A stretch of 62,356 nt of DNA from Streptosporangiales bacterium (GTDB lineage: Bacteria > Actinomycetota > Actinomycetes > Streptosporangiales > WHST01). Below, one piece after another: positions 33,303 to 41,201 of this stretch. The notes under the pieces were generated by a model. That model ran no database searches, was not told the DNA's origin, and saw nothing but the letters and a program-made list of their open reading frames with translations. The stretch covers positions 1-62,356 of the forward strand of contig WHST01000024.1 in the NCBI GenBank assembly GCA_009379955.1, written 5' to 3'. The translations under genes were made by a program, and so were the position numbers. Each line of letters starts with the position of its first letter. Position 1 is the first letter of the stretch.

Positions 33303-34247
33303 TCAGGGCAGCGCGAGGAGCTCTTCCGCGGCGCTGCGGTGGGTGATGAGGCTGTTGAGCAGGCCACCCACGATGCCGGCGCGGGTGGCGGAAGCCTTGC
33401 CGGAGCCGAAGGCGATTCCGACCCTCGTCGGGATCCTCGTCAGCTCGTCGAACGACGGCGCGAGAGTGTGCTGTTCGATGCGCGGGTGCATCGGCACGCC
33501 GTCACGATCCAGATAGATGCCGGCAATCTCGGCGTGGACACCGACCTCGGCCGCTTGCTGCCGGTCGGCGTCGGTGACCGCGTCGTAGACCGTCGACAAC
33601 CCCGGCGCCCACGCCCCGACTCCGAGGACAGCGGCGGTGAGCCTGGGGACCATGGCGAAGGCACGGGCGACGTCGGGATTGCGCCGCAGATCGTCTGCCC
33701 GTGCCGCGCCGACGATGGGTGCGTAGTAGACGTAGGCCTCGCCGCCGCCGACCTTCGTGACGTCACGGATGCTCTGGATGATGTCGAGGGCATCGGGGCG
33801 TGAGACCGCCCCGGTGAGCTGGACCACCGTGCATGCAGGGAAGGCGTCCACGTCCTCGCGGATGCCCAGCAGCGGGCGCGCGGAGGCCAGGCCGATCACG
33901 TCATCGGCCGTGGCCACCTCGCCCAGCAGCTCCACCGCCGCCCGGCCGAGCCTGCGCAGCAGGTCCCTGCCACCCTCGTCCGGCACGTCGAGGACGACGA
34001 CGCGGCCGAGGCCGAACCGCTGCTCCAGCTCCAGACGCAGTCCCGCGTCCTGTTGTCCTGGAAGGCCGACCTCGATGCGGACGATGCCCTCCTCACGCGC
34101 CCGCTCGAGCAGCCTGGCCACCCGGAACCGGCTGATCCCGAGCACGTCGGCGATCTCGTTCTTGGACTGCCCGTGCAGGTAGTAGCGGCGCCCCACATTG
34201 GTCATCAGCACCGCCTCACTGGTGGTCACCCGGTGCCGCGACCCCAT
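33303..34247 (-). CDS. SorC/DeoR-type sugar-binding transcriptional regulator
   Basis: This 314-aa protein has an N-terminal helix-turn-helix (GQSKNEIADVLGISRFRVARL) and the SorC sugar-phosphate-binding domain (LASARPLLGIREDVD, VVQLTGAVSRPDA, AYVYYAPIVGA, VGIAFGSGKASATRAGIVGG). Family members are tetramers that sense phosphorylated sugars or polyols. The ATG at 34247 follows GAGGGAG; the longer frame upstream is not conserved-looking. Two matching palindromes lie in the intergenic region that it faces. Confidence 0.87.
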   Translation of the reverse strand: MGSRHRVTTSEAVLMTNVGRRYYLHGQSKNEIADVLGISRFRVARLLERAREEGIVRIEVGLPGQQDAGLRLELEQRFGLGRVVVLDVPDEGGRDLLRRLGRAAVELLGEVATADDVIGLASARPLLGIREDVDAFPACTVVQLTGAVSRPDALDIIQSIRDVTKVGGGEAYVYYAPIVGAARADDLRRNPDVARAFAMVPRLTAAVLGVGAWAPGLSTVYDAVTDADRQQAAEVGVHAEIAGIYLDRDGVPMHPRIEQHTLAPSFDELTRIPTRVGIAFGSGKASATRAGIVGGLLNSLITHRSAAEELLALP

Positions 34248-34276
34248 GACGACCGCTCCCTCACAGAACATCTGAA

Positions 34277-34290
34277 CGCTCGTTTGAGCG
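34277..34290. promoter_or_regulatory. Operator-like palindrome 1 (CGCTC-N4-GAGCG)
   Basis: CGCTC, GTTT, GAGCG. It lies 30 bp upstream of the SorC start. The same half-sites with the same spacing recur 83 bp away (centre to centre) at 34360-34373, close to eight helical turns. This is the arrangement expected for a SorC tetramer binding both sites. Confidence 0.6.
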
Positions 34291-34358
34291 ATCAGCGACG
34301 CCGGCTTGACCGCCGATCTCCCAGTCACTTCAATCTACACGTGAGCGGACGCGTGAAC

Positions 34359-34374
34359 ACGCTCATACGAGCGT
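34359..34374. promoter_or_regulatory. Operator-like palindrome 2 (ACGCTC-N4-GAGCGT)
   Basis: ACGCTC, ATAC, GAGCGT: a perfect palindrome 24 bp upstream of the sugar-binding-protein start. At this position bound protein would block or overlap the transporter promoter. It shares CGCTC-N4-GAGCG with the site at 34277-34290. Confidence 0.6.
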
Positions 34375-34398
34375 CCACGGCGGACCCGAGGAGGAGAC

Positions 34399-35811
34399 GT
34401 GTCAGACCCGATGAAGCCCCTCACCCGGCGGAACCTGCTGCGGGGCGGCGCCGCGCTGGGAGGACTGTGGGCACTGTCGGCCTGCGCGGCCGGCGGGGGC
34501 GGTGCGCCGGCGACGGACGCCCCGAGCCTGGGTGGCGGCACCGACGCCTTCCTGAAGAAGATCGGCCCGACGCTGGGCACCACCGACCTCACGGTGCTCG
34601 CCTACGCCGCGCCTCAGGCGGACGCCATCAAGGCGATCATCGGCCAGTTCACCGAGCTGACCGGGATCAAGGTCAGGTGGACGAGCCTGGACGAGCAGTC
34701 GGCGGTGAACCGGGCGGCCGTCGCCCTCGGGTCGGGCAGCGGCGGGTACGACGTCGTGCAGTCGACATCCGGTCTGGTGCCCACGTATGTCGAGCGGGAG
34801 TGGCTCGCCGACATGACGAAGCTGAAGGCGTCCTCCAAGGCCACCGTTCCGGCGTGGGACCCGGCAGCGTACGGGAAGGGCACCACCGCACAGCTCAGCG
34901 TGGACGGTCGGCTCTACGCAGCCCCGTCGTTCATCGGGACCCAGATCTTCTTCTATCGCACGGACATCTTCGAGGCGAAGAAGGTCGAGCCGCCCACCAC
35001 CCTCGGTGAGCTGAGGAAGGCCTGCCGGACCGTACACAGCGACAGCGTCTCGGCGATCGCGCTGCGCAGCGCCCCGAGCCCTTCGCAGCTGATGTTCGTG
35101 TGGTCGGCCTGGCTGTACGCGTTCGGCGGTCGCTACTACGACTCCTACCGGGACGGCGCCTACTCCGGCGTCGCCATCGACAGTCCTGAGGCCCTGCAGG
35201 CGCTCGAACTGTACATCGACCTGACGCGCCACTACGCGCCCACCGGTTCCACGAACTGGAGCGTCGAGGACGTGACTCGGGCCTTCACCACCGGGCAGGT
35301 GGCGATGGTGCAGGAGGGCGCGGTCTTCGGTGACACCTTCAACGATCCCGACGCCTCCCGGGCCGCCGGCAAGGTCGGGACGTTCGCCATCCCGGCCGGA
35401 CCCGAAGGATCCTTCGTGCCCTACAACGCCCATGGCTGGTCCATCTCGGCGAAGAGCAAGGCCGCCGACGCGGCGTGGCTGTTCACGCAGTGGGCCACGC
35501 TCAGCCAGACGCTGACCGCGGCCACCACGGGAAAGGTCGCCTTCTCGACACCGCCGCTGGCGTCCGTCTACGACAGCCCGGCGTACCGGAAGCGGTACGC
35601 GTTCGACGACTTCGTCGACTCGGTCAAGGGGACGATCGCGACCGCGAACAAGGGAGGATTCACCCCCTTCGACGACGCGAGCTACCTGCCGCGGACCTCA
35701 CGGTGGAACACGCTCGGCCAGCGCGTCTCCGAGGAGCTGAGCAAGGCGGTGACGGGCCAGACCTCGGCTGCCAAGGCACTCCAGGCCGCCGCGCGAGCCA
35801 TGGGCTCTTGA
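34399..35811 (+). CDS. CUT1-type sugar ABC transporter substrate-binding lipoprotein
   Basis: This 470-aa protein has a twin-arginine-type leader with lipobox (TRRNLLRGGAALGG, then LSACAAG), so it is probably folded before export and lipid-anchored. The mature part has the SBP_bac_1 fold (VLAYAAPQADAIKAIIGQFTE, AFTTGQVAMVQEGAVFGDTF, GWSISAKSKAADAAWLFTQW). The GTG at 34399 follows GAGGAGGAGAC. It is the first of four plus-strand genes (binding protein, two permeases, sulfatase). No ATPase gene is present, so a shared MsmK-type ATPase must be used. Confidence 0.88.
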   Translation: MSDPMKPLTRRNLLRGGAALGGLWALSACAAGGGGAPATDAPSLGGGTDAFLKKIGPTLGTTDLTVLAYAAPQADAIKAIIGQFTELTGIKVRWTSLDEQSAVNRAAVALGSGSGGYDVVQSTSGLVPTYVEREWLADMTKLKASSKATVPAWDPAAYGKGTTAQLSVDGRLYAAPSFIGTQIFFYRTDIFEAKKVEPPTTLGELRKACRTVHSDSVSAIALRSAPSPSQLMFVWSAWLYAFGGRYYDSYRDGAYSGVAIDSPEALQALELYIDLTRHYAPTGSTNWSVEDVTRAFTTGQVAMVQEGAVFGDTFNDPDASRAAGKVGTFAIPAGPEGSFVPYNAHGWSISAKSKAADAAWLFTQWATLSQTLTAATTGKVAFSTPPLASVYDSPAYRKRYAFDDFVDSVKGTIATANKGGFTPFDDASYLPRTSRWNTLGQRVSEELSKAVTGQTSAAKALQAAARAMGS

Positions 35812-35816
35812 CGGCG

Positions 35817-36683
35817 GTGTCGCGGCACCGACGGTGGCAGCGGGGTTTCATGGCACCGCTGGTCGTGGTCCTGGTGACCACGACCATCCTGCCGATCGGG
35901 TACATGGTCGCTCTCGCGCTCGGCGACGAAGATGGCGACCTCGGGATCACGTCGGTACAGGGCGTGGCGAACTTCGGTACCGCCTTGGCAAGCGGCGCAC
36001 TTTGGCGGTCGGTCGCACTGGCTGTCGAGTTCCTCGTCGGCGCCCTTGCCATCGAGATCGTCCTCGGCGTCTCGGCGGCGCTGCTGCTGGACCGGCTCGT
36101 CCCGCGGAACCCCGTGGTGCGGATGCTGTTGCTCTGGCCGGCGGTCCTCCCGCCCATCGCCGTGGCGCTGGTCTTCAAGTACCTGCTGCAAGGTGACATC
36201 GGACTGGTGTCGTACTACCTGTCCGCGGTGGGCATCGACCAGGCCTGGCTCACGCAGGCAGAGTCGGCCATGGGCGTCATCATCGCCGTCGACGTCTGGC
36301 AGTACACCCCGTTCGTCATCCTGCTCACCCTGGCCGCCCTTGCCGGCTTTCCGCCGGAGCTGCGCGAGGCGGCACACATCGACGGTGCCGGGCCACTCAC
36401 GGTGATCCGGTACGTCGTGCTGCCCGTCATCGCCCCGGCCATCGTCGCGATCACCCTGCTGCGCTTCATCGACGCGATCCAGGTCTTCCCGACCATCTAC
36501 GTGCTGACCCGAGGCGGTCCCGGCAGCAGCACCCAGCTGCTCACCTACTTCAACTACCAGGTCTTCTTCGGGGAGCTGCGCTTCGGTCTCGGCGCGGCGA
36601 TCGCGGTCCTGGTCGTGGTGTTCACCATGGCCTGCGTCGTCATGCTGCTCGCCCTGCAGCGGCGGATGGAGCGCGCCCTGTGA
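35817..36683 (+). CDS. Sugar ABC transporter permease (MalF/UgpA-like)
   Basis: This 288-aa permease has six helices and the EAA loop ELREAAHIDGAGPLTVIRYV. The start is uncertain: GTG 35817 gives MSRHRRWQRGFMAPLVVVLV, TTG 35808 overlaps the previous stop, and ATG 35850 would cut into the first helix. Its 3' end overlaps the next permease gene by 4 bp (GTGA). It forms the membrane channel with that protein. Confidence 0.85.
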   Translation: MSRHRRWQRGFMAPLVVVLVTTTILPIGYMVALALGDEDGDLGITSVQGVANFGTALASGALWRSVALAVEFLVGALAIEIVLGVSAALLLDRLVPRNPVVRMLLLWPAVLPPIAVALVFKYLLQGDIGLVSYYLSAVGIDQAWLTQAESAMGVIIAVDVWQYTPFVILLTLAALAGFPPELREAAHIDGAGPLTVIRYVVLPVIAPAIVAITLLRFIDAIQVFPTIYVLTRGGPGSSTQLLTYFNYQVFFGELRFGLGAAIAVLVVVFTMACVVMLLALQRRMERAL

Positions 36684-37549
36684 GCAAGCGCCGGAGCACG
36701 TCCGGTCCCCCGACGGCAGCCGGTAGGCGCCGTCCGAGAGGACTGTCCGCCGTGGTCGGCTACGCGGTCCTCGTCCTGCTGCTCGGATTCTTCCTGTTGC
36801 CCATCGTGTACGCCGTGCTGACCGCCTTCCAGCCGCGGATCGTGAGCAACGAGCCGACACCGCAGTGGATCTTCACGCCGACACTGGAGAGCTTCCGCTC
36901 ACTCTTCGCCGAGTACTCGTTCACCGGGCCGCTCCTGAACAGCCTGCAGTCGAGTCTGGGATCGGCCGTGCTCGCCCTCGTCATCGCCACGCCGGCTGCC
37001 TACGCGCTCAGCCGTTCTCGTTCGTCGGCGGCCGGTCCGATGGGGTTCTGGCTGCTGTGCGCACGCGCCCTTCCCGCCATCGGCCTGAGCATCCCGGCCT
37101 ACGCCATCTTCAACCGGATCGGCCTCGACGACACCCTGGTGGCGCTGCTCATCGTCTACCTGCCGTACAACGTCGCCCTGGCCACCGTCCTCCTCAAGGT
37201 GTTCCTCGACGGCATCCCGCGGGAGATCGACGAGGCCGCCGCCATCGACGGCGCGGGCCCGATGCGAACCCTCTGGTCGGTCATCCTGCCGATCGCCCGG
37301 CCGGGTACGGCGTCGGTGGCGATCATGACGTTCCTGTTCTCGTGGAACAACTTCCTCTTCCCCTTGGTCCTCACCGGCAGCCGAGCCGGTACCGTGCCGC
37401 TGGCGCTGCAGCAGTTCCTTGGCAGCTACTCGTTGCAGTGGAACCAGATGATGGCCGGGGTCGTGCTCCTCTCCCTGCCTCTCATCCTGCTGGCCGTCGT
37501 GTTCGGTAAGTACATGATCGGCGGCCTTTCGGTGGGAAGCATCAAGTGA
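36680..37549 (+). CDS. Sugar ABC transporter permease (MalG/UgpE-like)
   Basis: This 289-aa protein has a basic N-terminus, six helices and the conserved loop REIDEAAAIDGAGPMRTLWS. GTG 36680 overlaps the previous stop. With its partner it makes a CUT1 heterodimer, the class that carries oligosaccharides and glycerol-phosphate-like compounds. Confidence 0.87.
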   Translation: MSKRRSTSGPPTAAGRRRPRGLSAVVGYAVLVLLLGFFLLPIVYAVLTAFQPRIVSNEPTPQWIFTPTLESFRSLFAEYSFTGPLLNSLQSSLGSAVLALVIATPAAYALSRSRSSAAGPMGFWLLCARALPAIGLSIPAYAIFNRIGLDDTLVALLIVYLPYNVALATVLLKVFLDGIPREIDEAAAIDGAGPMRTLWSVILPIARPGTASVAIMTFLFSWNNFLFPLVLTGSRAGTVPLALQQFLGSYSLQWNQMMAGVVLLSLPLILLAVVFGKYMIGGLSVGSIK

Positions 37550-37577
37550 TGTCCTTCGTTCAGAGAGGCGTTTCGAC

Positions 37578-39041
37578 GTGCCGCGTCGCCCCAATGTCCT
37601 GATCATCTGCACCGACCAGCACCGCTACGACGTGATCTCCACGCACCCGGGGAGCGTGGCAAGAACACCCAGCCTGCAGCGGCTCGCCGACGAGGGAGCG
37701 GTGTTCGACGGCTGCTATTCACCCAGCCCCGTGTGTTCGCCGGCACGGGCGTCCATGCTGACGGGCGAGTACCCGAGCGCCCATGGGCTCTGGGCGAACG
37801 GCGTGACGATGCCCGAGCGCACCGACATGATCTCGCGTGAGCTGGCCACCGACGGCTACCGGACCGGGCTGATCGGCAAGCTCCACCTCTCTGCGGCCTA
37901 CCAGGGCCTGACCGAGCAGCGGGTGGACGACGGCTTCCAGGTCTTCCGGTGGGCGCACGACCCGTTCCACGGTTCGCCGGAGAACGCGTACCACCAGTGG
38001 CTCGCCGAAAGGTTCCCCGGGCTCTGGGCCGCCGCGGTCGGTGACGTGGTCACTCCCGACCTGGAGGGCTTCACACACGCCAACACCGCCTTCGACGAGA
38101 TGCCGACGGAGGCGCACTACTCGACCTGGGTCACCGAGGAGGTGCTGCAGTTCCTCGACGGTCAGCCCGAGGACCAGCCGTTCTTCCTGGTCGCGAACTA
38201 CTTCGATCCGCACCATCCGTTCGCGGCTCCACCGGAGTATCTCGAGATGTATCCGCCGGGGTCGGTGCCAGGACCGGTGGGCGGACCGGACGAGCTCGCC
38301 GCGAAGCCGCCGTTCCAGACCGAGTCGTCGCACACCAGTTATGCGGGCCACGGTCCGGCATTCGCCGACTTCGACCCTGCCGGCATCGACGAGATCCGGC
38401 GCACGTACCACGCCATGGTGACGCTGGTCGACGACTGCGTCGGCCGGGTGCTCGACCACCTCGACGAACGTGACCTGGCGCGCGACACCCTGGTGATCTT
38501 CACCAGCGACCACGGGGAGATGCTCGGCGACCACGCCATGCTGCTCAAGGGCCCGATGATGTACGACGTCGCGGTGCGGGTTCCGATGGTCGTCCGGTGG
38601 CCGGGACACGTGCCGGCAGGCGTCCGCGAGCCAGGCTTCGTCGGCGTCCACGACGTGGCGCGCACCGTGCGGGTGGCGGCCGACGTCGAGCCCTCTCCCA
38701 GGGACCAGGGCCTCGACCTCGTCGCGGTCGCACGCGGCGACTGCGCCGCACGGACCTGGGCCCTGTCGCAGTACCGCGACTCCGGCTACGCCAACGAGCC
38801 TGAGGTCCACACGACGATGCTGCGCTCCGGCGACCACAAGCTCGTCGTGTGGCACGGACACCCGACCACCGAACGCGAACGAAGCGGCGAGCTCTACGAC
38901 CTGACCGCCGACCCCGACGAGCTGGTCAACCTCTGGGACGACCCACAGCACCTCACGACGCGGGCCGCGCTACTACACGAACTGGCCGACGTCTCGGTGT
39001 CGGTAGAAGGCCGTTCGGCCCCCCGGACGAAGCCCTGGTAG
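37578..39041 (+). CDS. Type I sulfatase, probably cytoplasmic
   Basis: This 487-aa enzyme has the formylglycine motif C53-S-P-A-R in SPVCSPARASMLTG, the metal ligands TDQHRYD (Asp13, Gln14) and FTSDHGEMLGDH. Cys53 needs a formylglycine-generating enzyme, which is not in the window. There is no signal peptide, so the sulfate ester would be cleaved after import. The sequence is nearest in feel to choline-sulfatase and arylsulfatase-A-like proteins. It is the last gene of the CUT1 operon, 28 bp after the permease, starting at GTG 37578 after GAGAGG. Confidence 0.87.
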   Translation: MPRRPNVLIICTDQHRYDVISTHPGSVARTPSLQRLADEGAVFDGCYSPSPVCSPARASMLTGEYPSAHGLWANGVTMPERTDMISRELATDGYRTGLIGKLHLSAAYQGLTEQRVDDGFQVFRWAHDPFHGSPENAYHQWLAERFPGLWAAAVGDVVTPDLEGFTHANTAFDEMPTEAHYSTWVTEEVLQFLDGQPEDQPFFLVANYFDPHHPFAAPPEYLEMYPPGSVPGPVGGPDELAAKPPFQTESSHTSYAGHGPAFADFDPAGIDEIRRTYHAMVTLVDDCVGRVLDHLDERDLARDTLVIFTSDHGEMLGDHAMLLKGPMMYDVAVRVPMVVRWPGHVPAGVREPGFVGVHDVARTVRVAADVEPSPRDQGLDLVAVARGDCAARTWALSQYRDSGYANEPEVHTTMLRSGDHKLVVWHGHPTTERERSGELYDLTADPDELVNLWDDPQHLTTRAALLHELADVSVSVEGRSAPRTKPW

Positions 39042-39061
39042 GCAGCCGGATGGATCGTTGG

Positions 39062-39316
39062 TCACGCCTGGACGGTCAGCCCGTCGACATACTTCCCACC
39101 CTCACCGGTCGCCTCCGCCAGCGCGCGTAGCTCGTCGCGCTCGGCGGGGGTGACGGGCGCCTTGTGCTTGGCGAGCGTGGCTAAGAGGTCGTCTACCAGT
39201 TCGCCCCACTCACCGCCGGCAGCATGTGAGCGAAGGATGGACAGCTCGTCACCCACCCGGTCCGCGAACCGGTCGGGCAACGCCTTCGCACGCCGCGCAG
39301 TCTCCTTCTCATCCAT
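39062..39316 (-). CDS. Small acidic/helical protein, candidate EndoU immunity protein
   Basis: This 84-aa protein, beginning MDEKETARRAKALPDRFADR, is predicted all-helical with no known domain. Its ATG lies 2 bp after the stop of the EndoU-domain gene, the position where immunity genes sit in polymorphic toxin loci. Immunity function is inferred from position and size only. It converges on the sulfatase gene. Confidence 0.6.
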   Translation of the reverse strand: MDEKETARRAKALPDRFADRVGDELSILRSHAAGGEWGELVDDLLATLAKHKAPVTPAERDELRALAEATGEGGKYVDGLTVQA

Positions 39317-39318
39317 GC

Positions 39319-39639
39319 TCACTCCTCCGGGTTCTGTCTGACACCACGGCCTCCCGGCAGCGGATAGCCCGTCACGATCCCATCCCTCCGGTGCACCACA
39401 GCCACCACATCGACGCCGTCGTGCAGTCCATGGGTGTACCACTTGCCGTTGTTCTGCAGCCGCGGCGTCTCATCCGGTGACTGTGCCACCGACAGGACGC
39501 GCTGCACGATCGTCTCGTCGCTCCACGCCTGGGGGAACTCAGTCTTGCCCGGCCTCCCGGTGCCGTACCGGTGACCGCCGCTGGTGCTGTCCGGGTCACC
39601 GTCCAGGATGTGCCGGCGGCGCCGGTCCGACAGCGTCAA
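39319..39639 (-). CDS. EndoU-type ribonuclease toxin domain, possibly truncated at its N-terminus
   Basis: This 106-aa frame holds a bacterial EndoU nuclease domain: RRHILDGDPDSTSGGHRYG, then GRPGKTEFPQAW and the C-terminal GIVTGYPLPGG. The domain is the C-terminal toxin of many polymorphic toxins and cleaves RNA. The apparent start is a TTG without a ribosome binding site. Upstream codons in another frame (LRNASNYISEQRASHSF) look protein-like, so the original gene was probably longer and a frameshift near 39630-39700 may have cut it. The predicted immunity gene follows at 2 bp. Confidence 0.7.
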   Translation of the reverse strand: MTLSDRRRRHILDGDPDSTSGGHRYGTGRPGKTEFPQAWSDETIVQRVLSVAQSPDETPRLQNNGKWYTHGLHDGVDVVAVVHRRDGIVTGYPLPGGRGVRQNPEE

Positions 39640-39750
39640 CGATGCTGGCCGCCGGGGATGGTCGCCAACGCCTGATGCCTCCCATCCTGAACGAATGGGA
39701 GGCTCGCTGCTCGCTGATGTAGTTGCTGGCGTTCCTGAGCCTCGCGGCAG

Positions 39751-40020
39751 TCAATCGCCACCCGAGCCCTTCGCCTGCTCGCACGCGGCCACGTAGTCAT
39801 CCAGCGCGCCCCGCGCCTGCACCAGGTACTCCCGTGCACGGGTCAGCGCGTCGCTGCCAGCCTGCTGCAGTACCTGCGCGGGCGTCTCGGAACCGAGCGC
39901 CACGAACCGACCGGCCACGTCACCGGTCTCGGAGTCCAGCTCGGACACCACACCCTCGGGCGTGTCGAGCGCATCCCTCGCCGCCTGCGCCTTGGTCTGC
40001 AGATCATCGAGCGCCGACAC
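39751..40020 (-). CDS. Small helical protein upstream of the EndoU toxin (89 aa)
   Basis: GTG 40020 follows GGGGAGGCCAC and gives an acidic helix-rich protein (SALDDLQTKAQAARDALDTP to YVAACEQAKGSGGD). Short helical proteins of this kind often precede small secreted toxins in actinobacteria and may act as carrier or chaperone, somewhat like WXG100 proteins, but no WXG motif is present. It lies 111 bp upstream of the EndoU frame on the same strand. The family was not recognised. Confidence 0.6.
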   Translation of the reverse strand: MSALDDLQTKAQAARDALDTPEGVVSELDSETGDVAGRFVALGSETPAQVLQQAGSDALTRAREYLVQARGALDDYVAACEQAKGSGGD

Positions 40021-40168
40021 GTGGCCTCCCCGAGCGGTGATCATCGTCCGCACGCATACTGCCGGACCGGTCACCGGGGGGCCGTACCGGGCTCTCATCG
40101 TCTTCTCATGCCGGTTGCCGGACGCTGGTAGACGACCTGACAGAAGGCGACGAGAGGCGAGACGGCAA

Positions 40169-40402
40169 ATGCGCCATGAGCAGACCGCACAAGCAGTCAG
40201 GTTCACCTGCTGGCATTGCCAGTACGTCTGGGTCACCGAGTACGACGTCAGGCACGTGGAGGACGACCATGGCCACGGCTGCGACTACTACTCGCTGGGC
40301 GGCGTGCCCACCGTCACACCGACCGTCCCTGGCGGGATCGCCTGTCCGAGATGCGGTGCGCTGCGCGTGACCGTGCAGGTGGACAGCCGCCCGCCGGAGT
40401 GA
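40169..40402 (+). CDS. Small zinc-ribbon protein (77 aa)
   Basis: The protein begins MRHEQTAQAVRFTCWHCQYV and has two CxxC pairs (CWHC near residue 14, CPRC near residue 60), enough for a zinc ribbon. Between them is an acidic, His-rich loop (RHVEDDHGHGC). It resembles small actinobacterial C2C2 zinc-ribbon proteins of unknown role. AGAGGCGAGA lies just upstream of the ATG. It is divergent from the 89-aa gene. Confidence 0.65.
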   Translation: MRHEQTAQAVRFTCWHCQYVWVTEYDVRHVEDDHGHGCDYYSLGGVPTVTPTVPGGIACPRCGALRVTVQVDSRPPE

Positions 40403-40437
40403 CGTGGGGAGGATGCGACCGGTCGACGATCGACGGG

Positions 40438-41112
40438 TCAGCCTTCGACGTCGAGCCGGTAGCCGGCGCCGCGTACAGTACGGACGCTGTGCCGGCCGAA
40501 CGGTCGGTCGAGCTTGTCGCGCAGGTAGCGGACGTACACGTCGACGATGTTGGATCCGCCGTCATAGGCGAAGTCCCATACGTGCTCGATCAGGTACGTC
40601 CGACTGAGCACTTCCCCGGAGCGACGCATCAATTCATGCAGGAGCGCGAACTCCTTGGGCGAGAGCGGTATCTCGGTCATACCCCGTCGCACGACCCGGG
40701 TGCTCGGGTCGAGCATGAGATCACCGACCCGGACGATGGGCGGACGTTCCAACGGGTCGCGGCGCGTCAGCGCCCGGATGCGTGCGAACAGCTCGGCCAG
40801 CGCGAACGGCTTGGTGACGTAGTCGTCGGCACCTGCGTCCAGGCCACGCACCCGGTCGGGCACGGTGTCGCGGGCGGTGAGCATGAGCACGGGCACCCAC
40901 CGCTGGGCGGCGCGCATCCGCCGGCACACCTCGAACCCGTCCGGCGGCGGGATCATCGCGTCGAGCACGACGACGTCGTAGTCGTTCTCGAGCACGCTCC
41001 ACAGAGCACTGTCGCCGTCAGCTGCCGTGTCGACGGCGTAGCCCTCCCTGCGCAATCCACGGACGAGCAGCGAGGCCATGCCGACATCGTCCTCGACGAC
41101 GAGGACCCTCAT
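40438..41112 (-). CDS. OmpR-family response regulator
   Basis: This 224-aa regulator has a receiver domain with the acidic pocket VVEDD and phospho-acceptor Asp51 in VVVLDAMIPP, Lys in YVTKPFALAE, and a C-terminal winged helix (LSPKEFALLHELMRRSGEVLSR, NIVDVYVRYLRDKLD, VRTVRGAGYRL). It pairs with the histidine kinase encoded divergently 89 bp away. ATG 41112 is chosen because the conserved domain begins MRVLVVEDD. Confidence 0.92.
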   Translation of the reverse strand: MRVLVVEDDVGMASLLVRGLRREGYAVDTAADGDSALWSVLENDYDVVVLDAMIPPPDGFEVCRRMRAAQRWVPVLMLTARDTVPDRVRGLDAGADDYVTKPFALAELFARIRALTRRDPLERPPIVRVGDLMLDPSTRVVRRGMTEIPLSPKEFALLHELMRRSGEVLSRTYLIEHVWDFAYDGGSNIVDVYVRYLRDKLDRPFGRHSVRTVRGAGYRLDVEG

Positions 41113-41201
41113 GAGGTCCAGACTAGGCGCATCTGGTCGGCGCATGGGGCCAGCCTGGCCGTGCGTCGATGAGAGGATCATGAGGACACGGAGGTGGGAA
41201 C

